Shown piece by piece: positions 1 to 5,148 of a stretch of DNA of 5,965 bases. Position 1 is the first letter of the stretch. Every line of letters begins with the position of its first letter. The notes beneath the pieces are model-generated. The model was not told the DNA's origin. It was given only the letters and a program-made list of their open reading frames with translations, and made no database searches. A program made the translations under genes and the position numbers. The stretch is from Pseudomonadota bacterium (GTDB taxonomy: Bacteria > Pseudomonadota > Gammaproteobacteria > Steroidobacterales > Steroidobacteraceae): NCBI GenBank assembly GCA_021817875.1, contig JAKAFQ010000282.1:1-5965 (forward strand), given 5' to 3'.

Positions 1-2
1 GG

Positions 3-62
3 CAAGCCAGACGTATCACGGAGATAACGGGACCCGCCGCCGCGAATCGCAGTGGCGGATAA
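3..62 (+). CDS. Possible 3' end of an upstream gene (partial)
   Basis: One frame is open from the window edge to a TAA at 60-62 and encodes a tail reading QARRITEITGPAAANRSGG. It ends 18 bases before the next start, and the next gene's ribosome binding site lies in that gap, which is the spacing expected for consecutive operon genes. No domain can be recognised in so few residues. A competing reading in another frame runs from base 2 to a TGA at 98-100 and would overlap the next gene. The call rests only on position and an open frame, so it is weak. Confidence 0.25.
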   Translation, partial: QARRITEITGPAAANRSGG

Positions 63-80
63 ACACGTGGGAGGCATCGG

Positions 81-332
81 ATGTTCCAGAGTGTCGGTGA
101 AGTCGAGCCACGGCGGATGCGGTGGATCAAGCGCCAACTCAGTGACGTGCACGTTCTGAGCGCAATCAACATTGAAGTCGAACAGGCGACCGGGGTCGCC
201 TCGGTCGTGTGGGCGGAGCGGACCCCGGTGGACGTGACAAAAATCGCGGTCGTCGGATTTCTCATCGAGACCTGCCGCCTCGATATCGCGCTCTTTGCCC
301 GTTATCAGACGGAACAATGGAGACCGTCGTGA
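81..332 (+). CDS. Small protein of unknown function (83 aa)
   Basis: This 83-residue protein is not one I recognise. The ATG at 81 is preceded by GGGAGG at 69-74 with a 6-base spacer, a good ribosome binding site, and this is the main support for a real gene. The N-terminus is basic (RRMRWIKRQ, about residues 11-19). It is followed by alternating hydrophobic and polar stretches (VHVLSAINIEVEQ; VTKIAVVGFLIETC) that look like a compact alpha/beta fold. There is no signal peptide or clear membrane helix, so a cytoplasmic location is inferred. It lies upstream of the ParB-like gene on the same strand and may be an accessory protein of the mobile element. The gene contains overlapping inverted repeats at 185-229. 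Confidence 0.6.
   Translation: MFQSVGEVEPRRMRWIKRQLSDVHVLSAINIEVEQATGVASVVWAERTPVDVTKIAVVGFLIETCRLDIALFARYQTEQWRPS
185..229. repeat. Overlapping inverted repeats inside the 81-332 gene
   Basis: GGCGACC (185-191) and GGTCGCC (194-200) form a near-perfect 16-base palindrome with a 2-base centre. Overlapping it, ACCGGGGTC (189-197) is the exact reverse complement of GACCCCGGT (221-229), giving 9-base arms around a 23-base loop. The two pairings are mutually exclusive in RNA. They could be a protein-binding site or an RNA switch, but GC-rich coding sequence produces such repeats by chance, so any function is unproven. Confidence 0.4.
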
Positions 333-438
333 CCGGGTTTGTTTGGGTGGGAAGACGAGACGGCGACGAGGAGCGCCCAGTTCGTGGTGGCCCACTGAAC
401 TGCCGGGGTCTCTGCGAGTGAAAGTTTTTTGCTTTCTC

Positions 439-630
439 ATGAGGCCGCAGACACAACCGTCTGCCGCGAGTTTTGTGCCGCTGGCACGACTCGCGCTGCG
501 CCGGGAGGAGGCCGAGAAACATCCGTTACGCATTTCGGAGGTCCAGGAGATCGAGATCGAACCGGACCCGCGCCTGAGTGAACGCCAACAGATCGAGTTC
601 AAAGCGCGTCCACAGGTGGACGCGGCGTAA
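439..630 (+). CDS. Small charged protein of unknown function (63 aa), start uncertain
   Basis: This is a 63-residue open frame ending at a TAA at 628-630, 24 bases before the ParB-like gene. I do not recognise a family. The sequence is strongly charged, with a basic, probably helical first half (LARLALRREEAEKHPLR, residues 16-32). An acidic/basic tail follows (VQEIEIEPDPRLSERQQIEF). The frame is open further upstream, with alternative starts at a GTG at 418 and a TTG at 295. I chose the ATG at 439 because the residues before it look non-native and Arg-rich and overlap the previous gene. No convincing Shine-Dalgarno sequence precedes the ATG, since an A/T-rich run (AAAGTTTTTTGCTTT) sits there instead. 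Position just ahead of the ParB-like gene and a protein-like composition support it modestly. Confidence 0.45.
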   Translation: MRPQTQPSAASFVPLARLALRREEAEKHPLRISEVQEIEIEPDPRLSERQQIEFKARPQVDAA

Positions 631-641
631 AAAAACTTACC

Positions 642-647
642 AGGAGA
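642..647 (+). promoter_or_regulatory. Ribosome binding site of the ParB-like gene
   Basis: AGGAGA lies 7 bases before the ATG at 655. It fixes that start among the possible in-frame starts and signals efficient independent initiation after a short A-rich gap. Confidence 0.75.
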
Positions 648-654
648 AGCAACC

Positions 655-1908
655 ATGAGTGTTGAGGGCAGTCGCGTTGCGCCGGAGATCGGCCGCGACG
701 GGGAGCTTGATTTCGGTCGGGCGGAGTGGGAGAGCGGTCGCCTCATCACGGTGCCGGTGGATCAGGTTCGTCCGGACCCGGAGCAGCCGCGCAAGCATTT
801 CGATGAGGAGAGTTTGAGAGAACTCGGTGCAAGCCTGCGGGTCATTCAGGTCCAACCAATCATTGTGCGCCGCGACGGTACGGGATGGGTGCTGGTCGAC
901 GGCGAGCGGCGCTGGCGCGCCGCGTGTGCCGAGGGGTTGCGCAGGCTCGATGCCCGGGAGATGACGCTCACGGCGCGCCGCGAGCTGATGACGATGGTTA
1001 TTCAGCTCGCGGCAAATACTCATCGCGACCAGTTGACGCTCGAGGAGCAGGCCCTTGGCGTGTTGCAACTCGCAGAGGGTGGTTTTCCGACGGAAGCGAT
1101 TGCACGGGTGCTCGGCTACCAGGATGAGCACGTCGTGTCGCTCCTCATGATTGCCCGTTCGGGGGACGCGCGGCAACTCATCGAGGTCGGCCGATTGGGT
1201 TCGGTGGGTGCGTGGGATGCGTATGTGAAGCTCGAGCCGGCGGTGCGAAAACGGGTGCTCGACAGTACCGATCCGATCACCATGGATCGGTGCGAGAGGG
1301 CGCGCCGCGAACACGAACTCGCCGAGCGGGCGAAGCAATTGAGGCTTGTGATGCCGCGACCGCCGGCGCAGCCGCCGGCACCGGCGGCCCAGGGCGACTC
1401 TGCGGAGCAGCGGACGAGCGGCGGATCAGTCGCAGGCCCGCGCGACGATGAAGAGGGCGAGGACGGACCGCAGAGTGAGGACGCCAATGACGCAGGGGAG
1501 AACGACGCGCGCAGCGAAGGTGGGGAGCAAGAACCTGCCGTTACGACGGGCCAAAGCGCTTCGGCTCCGGCGGCAGTTCCCGCCGCGGACGATGAGCCTC
1601 CGCGGCGAACCTTTGGGGAAGTGCTCGATGCATTTCACCTCGAAGCGCATGAGGAGCGAGAGGCGCTCATTGCGGGACTCGATGGGGTGAGGGAGGGTCT
1701 GGATACGTTGCTGACCACTATGGGTGGGTCAGCAGAGATCACCGACCCGGTATTCGAGACGCTCCGTGAAGCGCTCGTGCCTGTCCAGCAGGTCCTCGAT
1801 GCCGCGCTCAAGAAGATCGTTCGACTGCCTGAGTTTCCGCCCTGTTGTGTGATGGACGCCGCGGCGCGACACGCCGAGCGCGATGCGCGCAAGGAGGTTC
1901 GCCGATGA
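655..1908 (+). CDS. ParB/Spo0J-family DNA-binding protein
   Basis: Proteins of this family bind parS-type sites and act in plasmid or element partition or as regulators; many are CTP-dependent clamps. The 417-residue product shows the N-terminal ParB domain at about residues 30-110. It includes VDQVRPDPEQPRKHFDEE (35-52), QVQPIIVR (65-72) and the nucleotide-binding box LVDGERRWRAA (80-90). A helix-turn-helix region follows at about 120-168 (LTLEEQALGVLQLAEGG..., TEAIARVLGY). Residues 234-315 form a Pro/Ala-rich then very acidic linker that looks disordered. A C-terminal helical domain (316-417) may dimerise. The loop before QVQPI appears about one residue shorter than usual and lacks the common glycine. 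No ParA ATPase gene is visible in the window, so a regulatory or nuclease-like role is possible instead of classical partition. Its stop overlaps the next gene's start (ATGA at 1905-1908), indicating translational coupling. Confidence 0.9.
   Translation: MSVEGSRVAPEIGRDGELDFGRAEWESGRLITVPVDQVRPDPEQPRKHFDEESLRELGASLRVIQVQPIIVRRDGTGWVLVDGERRWRAACAEGLRRLDAREMTLTARRELMTMVIQLAANTHRDQLTLEEQALGVLQLAEGGFPTEAIARVLGYQDEHVVSLLMIARSGDARQLIEVGRLGSVGAWDAYVKLEPAVRKRVLDSTDPITMDRCERARREHELAERAKQLRLVMPRPPAQPPAPAAQGDSAEQRTSGGSVAGPRDDEEGEDGPQSEDANDAGENDARSEGGEQEPAVTTGQSASAPAAVPAADDEPPRRTFGEVLDAFHLEAHEEREALIAGLDGVREGLDTLLTTMGGSAEITDPVFETLREALVPVQQVLDAALKKIVRLPEFPPCCVMDAAARHAERDARKEVRR
1265..1293. repeat. Inverted repeat (hairpin or operator-like) within the ParB-like gene
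   Basis: ACCGATCC (1267-1274) and GGATCGGT (1284-1291) are exact reverse complements around a 9-base loop. The stem can be extended by a T-G wobble and a G-C pair to 1265 and 1293. ParB proteins bind inverted repeats (parS), sometimes inside or near their own genes, so this is a candidate site. It does not match the chromosomal parS consensus as I know it, and it may be chance. Confidence 0.35.
1891..1897 (+). promoter_or_regulatory. Strong ribosome binding site of the sigma-like gene
   Basis: AAGGAGG lies 7 bases before the ATG at 1905, inside the last codons of the ParB-like gene. It decides that start over an upstream in-frame candidate at 1845. Combined with the ATGA overlap it implies coupled but efficient re-initiation. 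Confidence 0.8.
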
Positions 1909-2510
1909 GCGCAAAAGGAACCGCTCCGGATGCCGGCCAAGCGCGGGCGGTGTCTCTCTTCGAGGCACTTCGGCTCGAGGCTCACGCGATCAGTCGCGCG
2001 ACGCGCGTCCCGCTCGAGGACGTTGAGCAGCAGATGATGCTCATGTGTCTCGAGGTGACGCAGACGATTTCCGGCTACGACCCGTGGCGCGGCGGTCCGC
2101 GATTGTGGCTCATCAAGCGCGCCTGGCTATGGGCCCGCCGGTGGAGTCGGGCGAGCGCGCGGGGAGAGGAGGCCGATCCCGACTGTGGTTTCGAGATGGC
2201 GACGGGCAGGGCCTGCGCAGGCACTGACGATTTGCTCATCGACGAGGAAACTCGGCGCGTTGAGGAGGAGTTCCTTACCCGCGCGCGCCATCGTCGCGCG
2301 GGTGTAGCCGAGCCGCGTACCTCGTTCGAGATCCGCGCGGTCGAATACTGGTCGGAGCGAGACGCCGGCAAATACTGCAGCGGCAGCCGCAAGATGGCGC
2401 GGCACGGAAAACGGCGGGCGGCAGCGCTTGATTCCGTCGGCGCCTCGGCTCGTGCGGTGATCCCCGTGCTGGAGTCACGGGTCGCGGACACCTCGGCCGA
2501 AAACATTTGA
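1905..2510 (+). CDS. Sigma-70-region-2-like protein, possible regulator
   Basis: The 201-residue product resembles the core of sigma-70 region 2 at about residues 18-80. The helix EDVEQQMMLMCLEV (38-51) is followed by a YDPWRGGPRLWLIKRAWLWA segment (58-77), which parallels the 'YDP.RG.F..WL...' pattern of sigma-like factors. Trp-rich and basic residues (WLIKRAWLWARRWSR) suit contact with DNA or RNA polymerase. The C-terminal part (130-201) is Arg-rich and might hold a degenerate helix-turn-helix (RAVEYWSERDAGKYCSGSRKMARHGKRR), but I cannot match it to region 4. It may direct transcription of element genes, or only bind DNA. It follows the ParB-like gene through an ATGA overlap and a strong AAGGAGG site, so the two are probably made together. 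The sigma assignment is inference from a short pattern. Confidence 0.7.
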   Translation: MSAKGTAPDAGQARAVSLFEALRLEAHAISRATRVPLEDVEQQMMLMCLEVTQTISGYDPWRGGPRLWLIKRAWLWARRWSRASARGEEADPDCGFEMATGRACAGTDDLLIDEETRRVEEEFLTRARHRRAGVAEPRTSFEIRAVEYWSERDAGKYCSGSRKMARHGKRRAAALDSVGASARAVIPVLESRVADTSAENI

Positions 2511-2518
2511 CAGTACGT

Positions 2519-2956
2519 ATGGCAAGCCAGACGCTCGGCAGTGAGCCACTTCAGATGCAGCAATCGCAACAGTCGCTTCCGCTAGGTCCTTCGCCGGTCA
2601 GTGATTGGCGGGCGAAATACGATGACGGGACGTACCCGGTGGGGTTTTGGGAGTGGCTCGCGGACAACATGCATGTATTCCAGGAGTTCGTCCGCCTGGC
2701 ATTGCGGACGCAGGCACGAGGACAGCGACGGTGGACCGCTGACGGGCTCTGTCACGTCCTGCGGTGGCGTACCGCAGTGCGCGAGCATTCGGACGCAGGG
2801 TTCAAGATCAACAACTGCGCCACCGCGGGGCTCGCGCGCCTCGCGATTGAGGTGAGTCCCCGGCTTCAGGGGTTCTTCGAGATCCGCCAGCCGCCGGGTT
2901 CCTGCGGCCCGCAGCGCCCGTCTTGCAATGCCCGGCGTGGTGGCCATCGTGCGTGA
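2519..2956 (+). CDS. Conserved phage-type protein of unknown function
   Basis: This 145-residue protein matches a pattern I recognise from uncharacterised proteins of phages and conjugative elements. A helical N-terminal half holds GFWEWLADNMHVFQEFVRLALRT split over residues 42-64. It is followed by the hallmark RWRTAV.....D.GFKINN (82-99) and a segment ending LQGFFEIR (116-123). Family members typically carry 'RW.T.V....D.FKINN...ARLA......GFF..R'. They often sit near DNA methylases or nucleases, as here. No catalytic motif is evident; it is soluble and probably nucleic-acid associated by context only. The residues after 124 (PPGSCGPQRPSCNARRGGHRA) are low-complexity and look unconserved. 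An upstream TTG at 2507 would overlap the previous stop (TTGA) and add four residues. Neither start has a clear Shine-Dalgarno sequence, so coupling to the upstream gene is likely. Confidence 0.75.
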   Translation: MASQTLGSEPLQMQQSQQSLPLGPSPVSDWRAKYDDGTYPVGFWEWLADNMHVFQEFVRLALRTQARGQRRWTADGLCHVLRWRTAVREHSDAGFKINNCATAGLARLAIEVSPRLQGFFEIRQPPGSCGPQRPSCNARRGGHRA

Positions 2957-2960
2957 GTGG

Positions 2961-4481
2961 GTGAACCGCACGCACGTCGGCGATTGCCGAGAGCTGCTCC
3001 GGGCGATGGCGGATGACGGGGTGCGCGTCCAGACTTGCGTCTCGTCGCCGCCCTATTTTGGGCTACGGGACTATGGCGTCGCCGGGCAGATCGGGCTCGA
3101 GGATACTCCGGAAGAATACGTTGACCGTATGGTCGAGGTGTTCCGTGCGGTCCGCGATGTGCTCACCTCAGACGGGACTCTGTGGCTCAACTTGGGGGAC
3201 TCCTACGCAACGCGCGGGGGCGGTAACCAGACGCCCCAAATGGGCGACGCCTTCCAGCGTCGTGAGCGCGGCAAAGTGGTGATCTGCCGATCCAAGCGCC
3301 TTTCCCGCGCAGGTCGGTGGGGAGGCGGCAACAACCCAGCGGGCGGCGTGAAGCCAAAGGATCTCTTCGGTATTCCCTGGCGTATCGCTTTGGCGCTGCA
3401 GTCCGAAGGGTGGTATCTGCGCTCGGACATCATTTGGCACAAGCCAAATCCCATGCCCGAGAGTGTGGGGGATCGGCCGACCAAAGCGCACGAGTACCTA
3501 TTTCTCCTCGCGAAATCGGAGCGCTACTACTACGGCGCGGAAGCGATCCGTGAGCCCGACAGCGGTCAGGATCACCCGCGCGGCGTTCTGGATCTGCGGG
3601 AGCCGAGCGGCGGACTGATGGCTCCGCACCGCGGGATCCGAAGCGTGGAGGGGAGGGTCGGAAAGGGACGCAACCGACGCTCGGTGTGGACGGTGCCCAC
3701 GACGCCCTTTCCGGGTGCGCATTTTGCCTGTTTCCCGCCTGCGCTCATCGAGCCCTGCATCCTCGCCGGTTCCCCTGCGGGGGGTACGGTACTCGATCCG
3801 TTCATGGGCTCGGGGACGACCGCCCAGGTCGCGACCCGCTTGGGCCGAAAGTTCATCGGCTGCGAGCTCAATCCGAAGTACGTCGAACTCCATGAGCTGC
3901 GGCGCACGACTGTGGGGATGCCGATACGACGAACGAGGTTACGGTGCCGCGGCAGGCCACGGCCGAAGCGGTTGCGGTGCGAAAGGGCGAGCGCGTGTGC
4001 AAGCGCTGTGGCAATCCGGAGCGGCGGCGCGAATTTCGGGTGGTGGCCCCGGCGGGGTGCCGGCGCCGCCTCAGTACCGGCAAGGGCTGTCAGAGACAGT
4101 TGGGACTCGGTGCGGCCTGCAGGCCGGCGCGGTTGTGAGGGGAAGCCATGGCTGAACAGAGTGCAATTTCCTGGTGCGATGCGACCTTCAATCCGTGGAT
4201 CGGGTGCACGAAGGTGTCGCCGGCCTGCGCGCACTGCTACGCAGAGCGATGGGCGGTGCGATTCGGTCGCATTGCGTGGGAGCGTCCGCCGGTGCGCATT
4301 TCTCTCACCAACTGGAGGCAGCCGCTGGCGTGGAATGCCAAGGCCGTGCAAACGGCGAGGTCCCTTCGCGTGTTTTGCGCGAGCCTCGGCGATGTATTTG
4401 ACAATTCAGTGCCCGAAGCTTGGCGCGCGGATCTCTGGTCGCTCATCGAGGCAACGCCCGCGCTCACCTGGATGCTGCTGA
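2961..4481 (+). CDS. Beta-type DNA methyltransferase (likely N4-cytosine or N6-adenine), reading frame running past its normal end
   Basis: It transfers a methyl group from S-adenosylmethionine to the exocyclic amino group of cytosine or adenine in DNA. Numbered from the GTG at 2961, catalytic motif IV is SPPY (29-32), within QTCVSSPPYFGLRDYG. The SAM-binding motif I is DPFMGSGTT (279-287), followed by FIGCELNP (298-305, acidic residue E302). The order IV, variable recognition region, motif I is that of the beta class. SPPY favours N4-cytosine, but this is not decisive. No restriction endonuclease gene is adjacent, so it looks like an orphan methylase, perhaps anti-restriction. The start is probably GTG 2961 (VNRTHVGDCRELL, the usual family N-terminus), 4 bases after the previous stop; an ATG at 2928 would overlap it. 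The conserved part ends near 3926 (...VELHELRRTTVGMPI). The next 185 codons are Arg-rich, unlike a methylase, and overlap two downstream genes. Confidence 0.88.
   Translation: MNRTHVGDCRELLRAMADDGVRVQTCVSSPPYFGLRDYGVAGQIGLEDTPEEYVDRMVEVFRAVRDVLTSDGTLWLNLGDSYATRGGGNQTPQMGDAFQRRERGKVVICRSKRLSRAGRWGGGNNPAGGVKPKDLFGIPWRIALALQSEGWYLRSDIIWHKPNPMPESVGDRPTKAHEYLFLLAKSERYYYGAEAIREPDSGQDHPRGVLDLREPSGGLMAPHRGIRSVEGRVGKGRNRRSVWTVPTTPFPGAHFACFPPALIEPCILAGSPAGGTVLDPFMGSGTTAQVATRLGRKFIGCELNPKYVELHELRRTTVGMPIRRTRLRCRGRPRPKRLRCERASACASAVAIRSGGANFGWWPRRGAGAASVPARAVRDSWDSVRPAGRRGCEGKPWLNRVQFPGAMRPSIRGSGARRCRRPARTATQSDGRCDSVALRGSVRRCAFLSPTGGSRWRGMPRPCKRRGPFACFARASAMYLTIQCPKLGARISGRSSRQRPRSPGCC
3926..3929 (+). 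other. Probable lost ATGA stop/start junction
   Basis: The bases read ACGA. A single T at 3927 would give ATGA: TGA at 3927-3929 in the methyltransferase frame, and ATG at 3926-3928 in the frame of the Cys-rich small gene. The result would be a methylase ending ...VGMPI and a small protein starting MTNEVTVPRQ. The same overlap is used intact at 1905, 5065 and 5521. It is seen as sequence and inferred as a mutation or base error. Confidence 0.5.
3944..4138 (+). CDS. Small Cys-rich zinc-finger-like protein (64 aa)
   Basis: The product contains a CxxC knuckle (C19-K-R-C22, in GERVCKRCGNPERRREF) and further cysteines at 39, 49 and 59. This spacing fits a small zinc-binding domain. The N-terminus and the surrounding residues are basic, which suggests nucleic acid binding. 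The present start is the GTG at 3944, with GAGG at 3935-3938 five bases upstream. The frame has no other ATG, GTG or TTG start back to the stop at 3893-3895. A single-base change at 3927 would supply an ATG adding six residues (MTNEVT). The gene ends at TGA 4136-4138, nine bases before the Gp37/Gp68 start, and its stop overlaps that gene's ribosome binding site. This tidy spacing supports this frame, not the methylase read-through, as the true coding frame here. No named family is recognised. Confidence 0.6.
   Translation: MPRQATAEAVAVRKGERVCKRCGNPERRREFRVVAPAGCRRRLSTGKGCQRQLGLGAACRPARL
4113..4126. repeat. 14-base perfect palindrome before the Gp37/Gp68 gene
   Basis: CGGCCTGCAGGCCG is fully self-complementary and lies 21 bases before the ATG at 4148, within the last codons of the Cys-rich gene. 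It could be an operator or a short RNA hairpin near the ribosome binding site, but a chance palindrome in GC-rich coding DNA is equally possible. Confidence 0.4.
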
Positions 4482-5068
4482 CGAAGCGGATTGGCAATGC
4501 GCAACGGATGCTGCCGATGGCGTGGCTGGACCGTCCGCGCCGGAACGTCTGGATCGGGGCGACAGTTGTGAATCAGGAGGAGGCGGACCGGGACATTCCG
4601 AAGCTCATCGCAGTACCTGCGGCACTGCATTTCGTGTCCTGCGAGCCGCTGCTCGGGCCAATCGAGTTCGATTATGAGTGGCTCGAGTCCGAATCCTTCG
4701 GTCACGCCTATGACTGCAACGACGATCTCTGCGCTCTGAATGCCGATGCGCACTCATGCGCCGGCCAGGTGACCCCGCAGCAGTCGATCAATTGGGTGAT
4801 CGTCGGCGGGGAGAGCGGCCCGGACGCGCGACCGATCCACCCGGAGTGGGTCCGTTCGATCCGCGATCAGTGTGCCCTGGCGCATGTGCCCTTTCACTTC
4901 AAGCAGTGGGGCGAGTGGGCGCCGAACTGCCTGTGCGACTCGCGGAATGCGCACCAAATCACGAAGAGACCGGAACCGGGGAAGATGGGTGTCATGTTCC
5001 GGTGCGGTACGCGCCGCGCCGGCCGAGAACTCGATGGGAAGGTTTGGGCGGAATTTCCGGTGCCATGA
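4148..5068 (+). CDS. Phage Gp37/Gp68-family three-cysteine protein (DUF5131)
   Basis: This 306-residue protein has the hallmark N-terminus of the family: SWCDATFNPWIGCTKVSPAC (8-27) followed by AHCYAE (28-33). The three cysteines C20, C27 and C30 (C-x6-C-x2-C) resemble, without equalling, the iron-sulphur motif of radical SAM enzymes. Later family landmarks are SLTNWRQPLAWN (52-63), FCASLGDVFD (76-85), WMLLTKR (108-114), HFVSCEPLLGPI (161-172), WVIVGGESG (216-224) and FHFKQWGEWAP (249-259). The C-terminal LDGKVWAEFP (295-304) is also typical, so the protein looks full length and intact. The biochemical activity is unknown; a radical-type modification of nucleic acid is only a hypothesis. AGGGGA at 4138-4143 is the ribosome binding site. 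Some homologues neighbour a partner gene (three-Cys-motif partner, TcmP), which I do not see here. Confidence 0.9.
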   Translation: MAEQSAISWCDATFNPWIGCTKVSPACAHCYAERWAVRFGRIAWERPPVRISLTNWRQPLAWNAKAVQTARSLRVFCASLGDVFDNSVPEAWRADLWSLIEATPALTWMLLTKRIGNAQRMLPMAWLDRPRRNVWIGATVVNQEEADRDIPKLIAVPAALHFVSCEPLLGPIEFDYEWLESESFGHAYDCNDDLCALNADAHSCAGQVTPQQSINWVIVGGESGPDARPIHPEWVRSIRDQCALAHVPFHFKQWGEWAPNCLCDSRNAHQITKRPEPGKMGVMFRCGTRRAGRELDGKVWAEFPVP

Positions 5069-5148
5069 ATCAATCGGCTTGTGTGATGGCTGCCGTAGTG
5101 GAGATGATCGAATCGAGCGGAGTCCGCCAGGAGAACCCGCATGCGTAA
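5065..5148 (+). CDS. Coupled mini-ORF (27 aa), possibly a translational bridge
   Basis: The ATG at 5065 overlaps the stop of the Gp37/Gp68 gene (ATGA). The frame runs 27 codons to a TAA at 5146-5148, just past the next gene's ATG at 5141. The peptide (MNQSACVMAAVVEMIESSG...) starts with a hydrophobic, helix-like run. Overlap at both ends suggests that ribosomes finishing one gene translate this ORF and are delivered to the next start. It may encode a micropeptide or simply couple the flanking genes. Without a clear Shine-Dalgarno sequence of its own, evidence is positional only. Confidence 0.4.
   Translation: MNQSACVMAAVVEMIESSGVRQENPHA
5129..5133 (+). promoter_or_regulatory. Ribosome binding site of the ASCH-like gene
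   Basis: AGGAG lies 7 bases before the ATG at 5141. It favours that start over a second in-frame ATG at 5150, which would be 16 bases away. Confidence 0.7.

Noticed and set aside
421..438. GAAAG-TTTTTTG-CTTTC as a terminator
   Set aside because: The stem is only five weak pairs and the T run lies in the loop, not after the stem.
637..1338. 233-codon open frame on the minus strand
   Set aside because: It lies wholly opposite the ParB-like gene, is His/Arg-rich without recognisable motifs, and is a typical shadow of GC-rich coding sequence.
1371..1388. GCCGCCGG-CA-CCGGCGGC inverted repeat
   Set aside because: It falls in the Pro/Ala-rich linker of the ParB-like protein, where GC-only codon repeats give such palindromes, and the 2-base loop is too tight for a hairpin.
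2361..2420. Possible compensated frameshift in the sigma-like gene, where the alternate frame reads SETPANTAAAAAR
   Set aside because: The alternate frame looks slightly more helix-turn-helix-like, but two precise indels would be needed and I have no homologue to compare, so the simple intact frame is kept.
2507..2512. TTGACA, a perfect -35 box match
   Set aside because: No -10-like hexamer lies at 16-18 bases downstream, and the site spans a gene junction with likely coupled translation.
3715..4155. 146-codon + strand frame overlapping the methylase and Cys-rich gene
   Set aside because: It overlaps the conserved FMGSGTT region in another frame and has no motifs; the start falls in the middle of the methylase domain.
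3572..4351. 259-codon open frame on the minus strand
   Set aside because: It is antisense to the methylase motif I region and the Gp37/Gp68 N-terminus, both clearly coding on the + strand, and its composition is Arg/Pro-rich.
4398..4403. TTGACA within the Gp37/Gp68 gene
   Set aside because: It is internal to a conserved coding segment (VFDNS) with no suitable -10 element.
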